Assembly (NCBI GenBank): GCA_016808115.1
Contig: JAEQBH010001514.1
Location: 1-64,000 of the forward strand
Direction of reading: 5' to 3'
Source of the DNA: Tetrastigma voinierianum
Taxonomy: Eukaryota > Streptophyta > Magnoliopsida > Vitales > Vitaceae
DNA length: 64,000 nt
A program made the translations under genes and the position numbers. The number at the start of each line of letters is the position of its first letter. Positions within the stretch are counted from its first letter, which is position 1. This document shows positions 47,731 through 57,089 of the stretch, one piece after another. Under the pieces are notes generated by a model. It did not search any database and was not told where the DNA came from. It saw only the letters and a program-made list of their open reading frames with translations.

Positions 47731-49720
47731 GTCCCGAATAAACATGTTTGTTATGAGCTTAAGTACTTGTTAAGTCCATGATATGAATGCATGAAATTTC
47801 GATAATCGTTATTGTTATACACTCCATTATAATCTGTGTATATGCATGTATCTCAGATAAGTTATAAGAATGTTTCCTAATTAAGCGTAGTTTAGCACGA
47901 GTTTTTAATCCGTAGGTACAAGAGAAGACATCAAAGAACATCCGTGATACTGGGCCAACACACTTGTAAGGGTTCACTACATGTAGGTTCCGTGCTCTAA
48001 TTTGTAAATGTAAAAGTTCGGTTTTGTATAAGTAAATGGGACTCAGTTATATGTGTATAGATTTTGGTGGACACCACTCCTATGGTAGTTCTTTTGATTT
48101 GGATATATATTTGGTATTTTGATTCTGTTATAAGATGTGGGCCATACCCACAGGTGCCAGTTGACTTTAAAAAAAAAAATCAGGTAAAGAGTCCCAGTAT
48201 TTGGTCTCGCATCCCGAAAACTGTCTGATCCGAGCCAATCGGGCCTGGGATTCGGGCGGATACTCTACCTTCCCGAGGCCTAATCGGCGGGCGATGGAGG
48301 AAACAACCTCAGCGGTGAGCTCCGCATGAGAAAGCAGAGAGTCCTCACTCCCTACAGCACCAAAACGATCCCTCCTCACCTCATCCGGCATTGCAGGAGG
48401 GGGCACGACACCTTGTGACGTGGGACTCCAAATCGAAATAGGAAGAACCTCCAAGGGGGGCTCAGCCACCCTCCCCGAAGAGTCTCCAACTCCGACAACG
48501 GATGAAGGCGAAGAAGAGGCCCCCACCTTTAAGATCTTACCCCGAGTGTGGGGCAACCCTCGTGGAAGCCCCGAAGCCTTCCGCTTTATGATCCTTTTCT
48601 TACCAAAGACTCTCCAAAGGGCCCTAAGCTTTCCGAGTAGCAGAATAAAAGGCTCTAAAACAGAAGGTGAAGAGGACTTTGAGATATGGGGTAAAGAAGG
48701 CTTCATGGCGGAAAGGGGAGAAGGTCTCAGAAAAGGAAGCTCCAGCAAGCCTCAATAATTCGACTCGCTTGGGGAATATCCTACCTAATGAGCTCTAATG
48801 TGTACGCGTGGGCACACTTAACCAAACTTTTGCTTCACCTTTCGTTCAGATCGAGACCAAAGCCGAGCACCCAAGGCCACGCGACCAAGGCAATGTTAGA
48901 AATATCCTATAGCCTTTGAAAACCAGGCCAAACCAAAGTGAAGGGGAGCTCACGTAAGTTCTCAGGAGTAGTCCAGATGGCCGGAATGCCAAGTGTGTCC
49001 TCCCGGTCAAAGGGATTATACTCCCAATGACGGCCACTGACAAAGAAATAACGTTCCTTCCAAGATTGCGGAAGACGGAAGAACTAAATAATCAACTTGG
49101 CGCTGGAGCGGTTGGAGATATAAAGAAAGCCTTCAAAGAAATCTCCTTTACGCCGAAGAAGTCTAAGAGCCTGGCTATAGGTTTGAACACCCAGCCTCTG
49201 GTCCCTAAAAACGACTACAGCTCTACCGAATACTCCGTGTTTGGGGAAAGCCGAAAGGCATACATTGGGAAAATGCTACGTAACCCTTTATAAAGGGATG
49301 CAAAGGGAAGCAGAGGCCATTCTCGAACGCCACCTCAAAAAAGGACACCATCTTGGGCACTTGGACGACGTAGGAGGTTAGCACGTCAGGGCACCAAACC
49401 TGGACCCCAAACGGGGGCCCATACCGAGCTGCAAAGATCTCACCATATAAAGGTTCAACTCGACTAGGGCCCATGGCCTTAGCATTATGAATAGCAGCCC
49501 TCAAATATTTAGAGCCGCTAGGATATCGGATTTCACTAATTTTTCCCTTGCCCTTACCCAAGGGGAAAGGAGGTTCCCCTGGGGCAACTCGGTGGACCAC
49601 CACAGCCAAACTGTCAGACTCACCACCCGTCCGCCCTAAACCAGACGCCTCATTGGAATTACTCCCTATACGCAAAACAAAAGAGCGACCATGACCCATG
49701 GAGATATGCAGGGCTAAGCA

Positions 49721-50166
49721 AGGAAAAAGGAAATCGAAGAAATAATGCAGAACCCCAACCAAGCAAGCCCTAAAACCTCGCAAGACTTTGAACCCAAAAA
49801 GACAAAGAAGAAGAAAAGACGCACTAATCCTGCAAACAGGACGAGGGACAACCCCTGCTTAGATATCGTGAATCCACCAAAAGACTCGAACAATGGCTCG
49901 ATAAATTCCCAAGAAAAAGAAGCCCCAAATCGCAGAGGCAAAAAAAGCTTCATGAACATGGGAACACAGTGTAAACGGTAAGAGGACGTTTTTAAGGAAG
50001 CTAGAAGCCACAATTAAAATAAGCGGTGTAACCTAAAAGCCATCATTATCACAAGATGTCGACTCCGCGACAAAGCCCCAATGAAACCTCCTCCTCGAGC
50101 AGCCTACGTGTGAGTCACACCATCTTAAGAAACTGCACAACCTCGTCTACGCTGTTTTGTGAGTCA
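49721..50166 (-). other. Leader of the antisense gene / Tat 3' untranslated region
   Basis: Element sequence between the antisense gene start and the polypurine tract. Minus-strand open stretches reaching 50013 are hydrophobic and low in complexity and could be an N-terminal extension, but no motif supports this. Confidence 0.4.
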
Positions 50167-50180
50167 AAGGTCGGGGCAAC
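50167..50180 (+). other. Polypurine tract of the Tat element
   Basis: AAAGGTCGGGG-type purine-rich tract directly before the 3' LTR. Confidence 0.6.
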
Positions 50181-50802
50181 CGACGGTTTAAAATAATAGG
50201 CGCGCAGCCCGTAACACGATTCAAATGTCAAGCTTAAGAGGAGATTAAGGAGCAGGCTCCACACCGTTGCTCTACTTTTGATGATATCCTCTAAACACAT
50301 GCTCCAAACGAGGGCCTAATTCACCCTTCAAAAGGCTGCAATATAATTAGCCCAAAGAATCAGATAAAGGAAAAAATACCTAATTTCCACCAATTAGAAG
50401 TAGGATATTTCCTAATAATCGCTTAACAATTTATCCCCTTTATTAATTTGATTAACGATAAAGAAAAGTTAAAATCCTCACCAATTCTAGAGAAATATCG
50501 TATCATCATCCAACAAGGAAACGTATCATTCTGTAACATCATCCAACTAGAAAGCCATCATGATCACCCATTATAAATACTGCTCACCCCATCTACAAAG
50601 CCGCATGCACAAAAAATTCATTCCTAAGAAATATAGCCTCTCCCACCTGGAAAGAACTAACTTAGCATCGAGGCAATCTGCGATCCCCCCGATCCTTTTG
50701 TTTCTTATTTTGGCAGAGTGAACAACATCCGTAGATAGGGCCGGATCTACCAAAGAATTCCAACAAGCCTCAAATTCTGGCCCGATTGAAAAAACATCAT
50801 CA
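50181..50802 (+). mobile_element. 3' LTR of the Tat element
   Basis: Pairs with 24047-24703. The initial TG has become CG (CGACGGTTTAAAA against TGATCGGGTTTAAAA). It ends CATCATCA, followed by the AATTA target duplication. The TATA box is at 50572-50579, with two upstream repeat units instead of three. The LTR pair differs by many substitutions and indels, so the insertion is not recent. Confidence 0.9.
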
Positions 50803-50807
50803 AATTA

Positions 50808-51084
50808 CATACCAAAACAACTATTGGATTACATATCTCCAAAAGTTAGACATCATAAAAGTAATGAATTGGTTTACATCAATTTTATTTGCACATCCTG
50901 CATTTCAATTTTTTGACAATATTTATTTTATTGATTAAGAATTATAATTTAATCCATCTTACATGAAAAAAAAATTACAACAATCAGTCCTACTATTTGA
51001 AAATAATTTGTCCAAACTGTGTAAACAAGATTAAAAATACGTTGCACATATCAATCCATAAAACAATCAAGTTAAAATGGATTA
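50808..51084. other. AT-rich intergenic sequence
   Basis: Host sequence right of the Tat insertion; the left half of this site is 23952-24041. No gene or repeat is recognised. Confidence 0.5.
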
Positions 51085-51230
51085 TCCTTAAGACCTAACT
51101 CAAATGGTAAAAGGTTGTGAAGGGGTTATGAGAGATCTTAGGTTCGAATTCTAAGAACAGAATACTACAATATAACATGAAAAGTGAATAAAAGTAAAAA
51201 AATATATAGTGTTGAATCATTTTGTGTGAA
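51085..51230 (+). mobile_element. Possible tRNA-derived SINE
   Basis: TAACTCAAATGGTAA at 51096-51110 resembles an RNA polymerase III A box, and GGTTCGAATTC at 51141-51151 is an almost canonical B box, about 45 bases apart. The sequence does not fold as a tRNA. An A/T-rich stretch follows. No target duplication was found, so this could also be a decayed tRNA-like relic. Confidence 0.45.
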
Positions 51231-51757
51231 TGATTTAGAATGGAAAAGATGCATAGTTATTTGTCATTTGGTGTCGAATAATTTCCAAATATATCAAAGG
51301 TTTGATAACCTTATGTTTACGTTCTTGTAAAATGTGAAGGAAAGCGGTAAGAAAAGAAAATAGAGAAGGATAAAAAAGCTGTTTAAATCTCGAATAAGAG
51401 TGAAAGAGAAAATAAAGGAGAAATGAAAAAAATAAAATAAAGGAGAAACGAAAAAAAATAAAATCTCCAAACTCCATGTAAAGAGGAAGAAGTAGCTAGG
51501 CAAGTGAGAGCAGGTTATACATACATATACTATCGAATTTGAGAAATAGTTGGTGATTGGTGGAGATATCATTTTGCAGGTCCATGTACGCAACAAGATA
51601 TTCTTCTATTAATAATTTAATACTACCAGCCTACCACAGAGTTCTGTGGAATTTTCAAAGGACGTATTGAAAAGGGGCGGGTTCATAGAAAGGCGGAAAC
51701 TTTGACTCACTAGTCGCTGAGTCTCCCAATGCCTGCTTTGATGGCTATAAGTGGTGG
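51231..51757 (+). promoter_or_regulatory. 5' flank of S-RLK copy B
   Basis: AT-rich upstream region. The last 130 bases match the copy A flank (GTGGAATTTTC, TTTGACTCACTAGTCG, GCCTGCTTTGATGGCTATAA). The shared block probably covers the transcription start and 5' leader. TATTAATAATTTAATA at about 51606 is a weak TATA-like stretch. No coding sequence is supported. Confidence 0.45.
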
Positions 51758-53110
51758 ATGCTTCATGAGTTAGAGTTAATGGGTAGTATGAAATTTTCAA
51801 CCAGAAGGTGGTCTGCTAATCTTGTTTTCTTGCTTATTTCTTCATGTTTTCACTTGGAATTCGCCGATGCATTTACAGATACAATCTTACAAGGTCAGTC
51901 GATCTCAACCTCTCAGACCATCATATCTGCTGCTGGTAACTTTGAATTAGGATTCTTCAAGCCTGGAAATTCCACAAATTATTATGTGGGCATATGGTAC
52001 AAGAAAGTCCCAGAAAGAACCGTTGTCTGGGTTGCTAACCGAGAGTATTCATTCAAAAATCCGGTTTTTACTCTCAGCACAAATGGTAACCTTCAGATTT
52101 CGGACGGGAATTTTTTCTATAAAATGACAAACATTTCATCAAACATAAACACCAGTGCCACCCTGCTGGATTCTGGAAATCTTGTTTTGAGAAACAACGA
52201 CTCAAATATCTTATGGCAGAGCTTTGATTATCCTTCGCACACTTTCTTGCCCGGGATGAAGATTGGGTATGACAGAAGGGCTGGAAAAACATGGTCATTG
52301 ACCTCATGGAAGAGCACAGAAGATCCGAGCCCAGGAGCTTTCTCCCTGGAGGTCGACCCTAATGGAACTAACCAGTTTTTTATCTTGAGAGGGTCCACAG
52401 AGTACTGGACTAGTGGCGTATGGAATGGGGATCTGCATATTTTCAGCCTGATTCCTGAGATGCGCTTGAACTACATATTTAATTACAGTTATTCCTTTAG
52501 TAAGGACCATAGCTATTTCACTTACTCTCTATATGATTCATCCATCATAAGCAGAGCTGTGCTAGATTTGTCAGGGCAGATTAAGCAACTGTCATGGCTT
52601 GAAAGTAGTCATCAGTGGATGTTTTTTTGGGGTCAACCAAGATTGCAATGTGAGGTTTTTGCTTACTGTGGACCTTTTGGAATCTGTAATGATGATTCCC
52701 ATGAATTTTGTGATTGTTTACCAGGATTCGAACCTGCCTTCCCTAATAACTGGAACTTGGGCGACATCACTGGAGGGTGTACCAGGAAAGCAGATTTGCA
52801 GTGTGGCAATAGTACTACGCATGCTCAGGGGGAAAAGGACGGGTTTCTTCGGGTGTCTTATGTAAGACTGCCGGATTATCCACAAACAGTACTCTCAGCA
52901 AGAAGTGCCAAGGAGTGCAAGTCAGCTTGCCTAAATAACTGCTCTTGCTCTGCTTATGCTTATGACAGAAAGACGTGCACGGTATGGGGTGGATATCTTC
53001 AAAACGTTCAACAGCTATCAGATGATGACAGCGGTGGACAAGATTTCTATCTCAAACTTGCTGCCTCTGAACTAAATGGGAGAGGTAATAAAATTAGGGA
53101 ATGGTTATAA
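51758..53110 (+). CDS. S-RLK copy B exon 1: intact secreted-type ectodomain frame
   Basis: A 450-codon open frame with no break. The likely start is the Met at residue 8 or 11 (51779 or 51788), since the latter is conserved in copy A. A signal peptide follows (ANLVFLLISSCFHLEFADA). The B-type mannose-binding lectin domain spans about residues 40-160 (GNFELGFFKPGNSTNYYVGI, VVWVANRE, LLDSGNLVL). The S-locus glycoprotein domain spans about 200-320, with an EGF-like CGPFGICND...CDCLPGF. The PAN/apple domain spans about 350-430 (CKSACLNNCSCSAYAY). N-glycosylation sites (NST, NIS, NGT, NCS) are frequent. Splicing at 53084/53085 (GAG|GTAATA) would join it to the membrane exon; reading through adds seven residues to a TAA in intron 1. 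In S-RLK families this gives a soluble ectodomain. Expression is unknown. Confidence 0.9.
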   Translation: MLHELELMGSMKFSTRRWSANLVFLLISSCFHLEFADAFTDTILQGQSISTSQTIISAAGNFELGFFKPGNSTNYYVGIWYKKVPERTVVWVANREYSFKNPVFTLSTNGNLQISDGNFFYKMTNISSNINTSATLLDSGNLVLRNNDSNILWQSFDYPSHTFLPGMKIGYDRRAGKTWSLTSWKSTEDPSPGAFSLEVDPNGTNQFFILRGSTEYWTSGVWNGDLHIFSLIPEMRLNYIFNYSYSFSKDHSYFTYSLYDSSIISRAVLDLSGQIKQLSWLESSHQWMFFWGQPRLQCEVFAYCGPFGICNDDSHEFCDCLPGFEPAFPNNWNLGDITGGCTRKADLQCGNSTTHAQGEKDGFLRVSYVRLPDYPQTVLSARSAKECKSACLNNCSCSAYAYDRKTCTVWGGYLQNVQQLSDDDSGGQDFYLKLAASELNGRGNKIREWL

Positions 53111-53205
53111 TTGTTTTTGTAGGGGGACAGAGAATATGACTTAATTTTTCTTAATTAAAATAAGATGAGTTCAGCATAATGTGCACATTTTATTTCTTTT
53201 TGCAG

Positions 53206-53307
53206 TTTCAAGCAGCAAGTGGAAGGTATGGCTAATAATTACACTGGCCATTTCTGTAACTTTAGCCTTTGTCATTTGGGGGATATGGAGAAGGCTCCAA
53301 AGGAAAG
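53206..53307 (+). CDS. S-RLK copy B exon 2: transmembrane segment
   Basis: Splice acceptor TTTTTGCAG and donor AAAG|GTAAGT frame an exon that joins in phase to exon 1 (AGA G|TT TCA). It encodes VSSSKWKVW, a hydrophobic helix of about 21 residues, then the basic stop-transfer RRLQRK. A kinase receptor needs this exon; omitting it would give a secreted form. Confidence 0.8.
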
Positions 53308-53530
53308 GTAAGTATTTTTCATGGACATATAGAAGATGGCTTAGCAATTCAAGGGCATTTAGATTCCATCTACACATACCAAACCATTCCTAGTCTGCAA
53401 TGAATTTATTACCATTGTTGTAGAATAATTGAGTTCATTACCTTTTCTGAAAGGGCACTTAAATTCCCCATGCCACAATTCCTACATTCTTATTATGATA
53501 CTTAACATCTGTGTCTTCTTTAACAAGCAG

Positions 53531-53730
53531 GGGAAGATTTGTTACGATTTGAATTCAGTAATAGCTCAGAAGATACCAAATCTGAACTTAGTGAGGCAAA
53601 TAGACTATGGAGGGCCGAGAAGAAGGAAGTTGATTTGCCCATGTTCAGTTTTGCAAGTGTATCTGCTGCTACCAATAACTTCTCTATTGAAAATAAATTA
53701 GGACAGGGTGGTTTTGGGCCAGTTTACAAG
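53531..53730 (+). CDS. S-RLK copy B exon 3: juxtamembrane and ATP-binding loop
   Basis: Acceptor CAAGCAG and donor AAG|GTGAG. It encodes GEDLLRFEF, an acidic juxtamembrane region, DLPMFSFASVSAATNNFS (the usual S-RLK lead-in to the kinase) and the glycine-rich loop. The frame is intact and matches copy A exon 3 closely. Confidence 0.8.
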
Positions 53731-55131
53731 GTGAGATTAGTATCAGTAGCACTAGTGCATTTCAGAATTAAAACAATTGTTTACTTGATGTAATTTGTAC
53801 TTGGATGAAATTCGCGATGACAGGGAAAGTCACAAAAAGGATACGAGGTAGCCGTGAAAAGGCTTTCAAAAAGATCTGGACAGGGATGGGAGGAGTTAAA
53901 AAATGAAGCCATGCTCATAGCCAAGCTCCAACATAAGAATCTTGTAGCTCTTGGGCTGTTGCATTGAGCAAGATGAGAAGATATTGATTTATGAGTATAT
54001 GCCCAACAAAAGCTTGGATTTCTTCCTCTTTGGTTTGTAACTTCCACATATTCAAAAAAATCCTGCCTGTTATATATTGAACGAAGACCATTCGCTCCAT
54101 TCACTTGCTAACAATGGTTTGTATTTATTTGGTCTAAAATGGAAATAGATCCTGCAAACCATGGGATTGTGTATTGGGAAACACGGGTTCATATCATTGA
54201 AGGATGTTTAAGGACTTCTATCTGCATCAGTACTCTAGATTGAGGATTATTCATCGAGATTTGAAGGCTGGCAATATTCTTCTTGGATGAGGAATGAATC
54301 CAAGATATCAGATTTTGGAATGAGCAGAATATTTGGGACATTGAATCAAAAGCAACAAATCATATAGTTGGGACTTAGTAAGTGAAACCTAACAAATTCT
54401 AAAATATATTCATACAACATATTTTTTCCTTCACATGTATTTGGAATCATGCAGCTGCTAAATCATTTTTGTAATTAATAATGAAATCCAGTGGCTACAT
54501 GTCCCCTGAGTATGCTTTGGAAGGCCTCTTTTCGACCAAATCTGATGTGTTCAGCTTTGGGGTCTTGTTACTTGAGATTTTGAGTGGCAAGAAGAATACC
54601 GGATTTTACCAAAGTAACTCCCTTAATCTTCTTGGATATGTGAGTAACACAATATTTGTTCATTTACATAACAACTTATACTGTTTCGTTATGCAAATTC
54701 TTAGTTTTCAATTGCCCTGATATATTACCTATCTTTACATTATGTTTACTACTCAGTATCAAAGCTTACTTCCTATAGTTGACTGCTTTAAAATATCAAA
54801 GGATAATTTTGCTTGTTTAGGCATGGGATCTGTAGAAAAGAAGGAAGGGGCAGGGAATTCGATGGATCCAGTTTTGGAGGAGGAGACAGTGCCGAGACAC
54901 ATTCTATTGAGGTACATAAATGTAGGCCTTCTTTGTGTTCAAGAAGGTGCAGATAACAGGCCTTCCATGTCTGATATTGTCTCAATGCTTGGCAATGAAA
55001 GTGTATGCTTACCTTCTCCAAAACAACCGGCATTTTCAAATCTGAGAAGTGGAACCACATATAGCTCAAAAATGGCGCCTGAGATTTGTTCCTTAAATGT
55101 TGTGACACTTTCAATTATGGAAGCACGATAA

Positions 55132-55985
55132 TGATTCATTACTTAATTAATAATATGCTCAAATTTCAGCATATTGTCTTGTATTGTTCTTGGTGAATTC
55201 ATAGCTTATATACTGAAATGGACATGTGAGTTTACGTGTAGTGTATTTTTCTTCCAAGACGGTTTACATATCATCTTCTACCCAATTCTATGGATGCAGA
55301 CCTCTTAATGTTTTTTCTTTTCTTGTTATTTTATGTATTAGCTTGCCAAATGAATTCGGTTTTCATTGGACATCTGAAAGGATGAATTCTGAAACAATTT
55401 TCTTCGGTATGAGATATGTGGCATTAGGACAAGATGCTGGTATTGATGGATATATCAGTGGGGAAAGAAATTTTATATCAGAACCCCACGTGTTGGTATT
55501 CATTTAGCTACAATGGGGGCAAGGAGTGACCAGAAGCAGGGCTAGCTTCAATCTCATATTCATATCATATAGTGCTTCATTCAACTAGTAATAGCTAGCA
55601 AAGATAATCCATCTACTTGGCATATAGACATGCTGGAAAGTGAGGGATCTAGCAGTTGGGTTTTCAGATTTGAAATCCGAAGTGATCAAACAATTTTCCA
55701 GACAAATAAATCATTAGATTTATATTCACTGTGACTCATAACACTTCCATTTATTTGGAAATAGTTCAGTAAACCTCTGGTTGCCAAGAAAAATGAGAAA
55801 ATTGTAAAAGAGAAGAACTTGAAGCCCACATTTTCTGCAGCTTATGATGAAAAGCTCAGCTAAAGTGAGGCTGGCCATTAAGCCTCTACTCTCTCTACTA
55901 CATAGACTTTCAAAACAAAATTAGTGAAAAATAATGGTCATTCATGGACCTTGAAGTTTAACTCAATGGTCACCAAATCGAGTCT
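55132..55985 (+). other. S-RLK copy B 3' flank
   Basis: Downstream non-coding sequence homologous to 16351-17050 (TATTGTCTTGTATTGTTCT; TCTCTACTACATAGA; TGGTCATTCATGGACC). Homology to the duplicated flank ends near 55985, where unrelated sequence and a minus-strand copia element begin. The 93-codon frame at 55226-55507 shows no family features and is not called. Confidence 0.65.
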
Positions 55986-56009
55986 TCTCAGGGCCACCGG
56001 GGGTTTACC

Positions 56010-56524
56010 TAACCATTAACTTATAACGACCAAGAAGAAGAATACACAAATTTGATAAAATAAAATCAAATAAACTTTTATTTAAAGTAAAATAAATTTT
56101 CTTTAATGTTCTAAGAAGAGGGGTAGGGATAGGGAGTCCTAAAAGGAACCCTACAAGATATATAATCTTATCCTAAAATATAATTTACCCTAAAATTCTA
56201 AAAGGAATTAGAATTTTAAATAAAACCTAATTATTAGAATTTGAATTCAAAATCAAATTGGTTTTGTATTTAGGTTTACAAAAACAAAACTGATTTGGAG
56301 CAAAACCGAATTTGTTTTGGGTTTATTCACATGGGGGGGGGGGACGAATTCATCGATTTGCACTAAAATCGGGCTTTCAGCCAATTTCTTGTGCGTGCGA
56401 GGGCTCCCTTGTTCTCAAGTCATGTACATGCCAATAATTAAGTTTTAGTATATAAACCCAATAAAGACTCTTGTCTTTTTTCCATGTGGGACAACACCTT
56501 TTTGAAAACTATCGTTTACTAACA
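56010..56524 (-). mobile_element. 3' LTR of the minus-strand copia element
   Basis: On the minus strand the LTR starts TGTTAGTAAACGATAG right after the purine-rich AAATGTGGGGGAT. The left edge is not resolved: no matching CA end with target duplication was found near 56010. It contains an 11-G homopolymer at 56333-56343. Confidence 0.65.
56333..56343. repeat. G11 homopolymer
   Basis: Eleven consecutive G bases inside the copia LTR. Confidence 0.95.
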
Positions 56525-57089
56525 ATCCCCCACATTTTTCAAAAAGATGGTTGTATTCAACAAAAAAATTTTGTATTTAAAAACACTTTGTTTGGAATAT
56601 GGAAGAAGGTGTAAGTGCCTTAAATTTGGTGTTCAATGAACTATGAACAAAACATAGATGAATAAGATTTAATTTACAAAGTATTGGTGAAGCTTATAAC
56701 TTATATGAACCAGAGTACTCTTGATCGTAAATTAGAGACCTTATCATCAGCACCACACATCACGATTCTTGTTGTTCAACGTCGTTGTGCTCATTTAGAC
56801 TATGTGCGTGCCTGATTATTTCATAAGTGCTCTAGAAATTTTGTCATACCACTTCATGGGAGCGGCCCCACTCCACACTTACATAGGTGATTTCATCAAG
56901 TGCATACGTGATGATGCTGCATCACCCATGCAGGGATATGAAATCATTAAGAGTATTATTCATCCTCTTAATGGTGCATTCTAGCACCATAACCAGACCA
57001 TAGAAGGAAACAAATTTGTCGGGTGCTAGTGACGAAGGACTTGTTATTACCCATATGAACCTTCATGGGATCTCCAATCACAAAGGTTA
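56525..57089 (-). other. Copia 3' untranslated region
   Basis: Between the LTR and the end of pol. It begins with the polypurine tract (56525-56537, AAATGTGGGGGAT on the minus strand). The plus-strand frame at 56802-56984 is a shadow. Confidence 0.5.

Larger units (their letters stand above)
44394..48222 (+). mobile_element. Solo gypsy LTR (3.8 kb) in the Tat antisense gene
   Basis: Starts TGTAACACCCCGAAATA, the common gypsy LTR start, and ends after GGTAAAGAGTCCCAG near 48222. It is flanked by GTCTA (44389-44393) and GTCTG (48223-48227), a near-perfect 5-bp target duplication. Antisense-gene sequence continues on both sides. It shares GCCAAACATGGCCTTA with the LTR at 59829 (about 60160) and its right half with the fragment at 24985-26270. 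There are no internal genes. The first 900 bases look like a U3 region. The minisatellite at 46280-47730 fills much of the rest. Confidence 0.85.
43548..49720 (-). pseudogene. Antisense extra gene of the Tat element (putative gypsy-type transposon domain)
   Basis: A minus-strand gene opposite to gag-pol. From its start near 49700 it reads MGHGRSFVLRIGS, EPPFPLGKGKGKISEIRYPS, YGPPFGVQVW and VAFENGLCFPLHPF (49300-49550). After a shift near 49230 it continues VQTYSQALRLLRRKGDFFEG, WKERYFFVSGRHWEYNPF and LPFTLVWPGF (48880-49200). This order resembles Pfam Transposase_28, 'putative gypsy type transposon', found in antisense genes of Tat elements. A serine/proline-rich middle (48260-48740) follows. 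A solo LTR splits the gene at 44394-48222. The end at 43780-44060 is a predicted coiled coil (DELQLAIKELQAVKGDL, LGKLRMDLERQEAL). Function is unknown. Shifts at several points prevent a full protein. Confidence 0.75.
24047..50802 (+). mobile_element. Tat-lineage Ty3/gypsy retrotransposon with nested insertions
   Basis: The compound element is bounded by LTRs of about 657 and 622 bp with a perfect 5-bp target duplication AATTA (24042-24046; 50803-50807). Plus-strand order is LTR, TTGGCGCC primer site, gag fragment, protease, reverse transcriptase, RNase H, integrase, minisatellite, antisense extra gene, polypurine tract, LTR. This layout, with an antisense gene between integrase and the 3' LTR, is known for Tat-lineage elements such as Grande. 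Nested inside are an LTR fragment (24985-26270), a full chromovirus (27309-38559) and a solo LTR (44394-48222). Removing these leaves roughly 10.4 kb. All reading frames are broken. Confidence 0.88.
51758..55131 (+). pseudogene. G-type lectin S-receptor-like kinase, copy B (kinase exons broken)
   Basis: Seven-exon S-RLK. Exon 1 ends at 53084. Exon 2, 53206-53307, is the membrane segment (WLIITLAISVTLAFVIWGIW). Exon 3, 53531-53730, ends in the glycine loop GQGGFGPVYK. Exon 4, from 53824, has the kinase lysine in YEVAVKRLS. GT-AG sites and reading phase are sound to this point. Then a 2-bp deletion near 53945 shifts the frame. Exon 5 (about 54150-54376) keeps IIHRDLKAGN and ISDFGMS but has small deletions near 54205 and 54285-54340. 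Exon 6 (54493-54641, GYMSPEYALEGLFSTKSDVF) is intact. Exon 7 (about 54821-55131) has a TAG for Trp at 54833 and a shift, then RPSMSDIVSMLGNE. A full kinase receptor cannot be made unless these are sequence errors. Confidence 0.9.

Noticed and set aside
47275..47745. 156-codon minus-strand frame rich in Tyr, Arg, Thr
   Set aside because: It follows the minisatellite in a solo LTR; the periodic residues reflect the DNA repeat.
51095..51165. tRNA gene
   Set aside because: Pol III box-like motifs are present but no cloverleaf or acceptor stem can be formed by eye.
55226..55507. 93-codon frame after S-RLK copy B
   Set aside because: No recognisable domain, not conserved after copy A, and located in the 3' flank.
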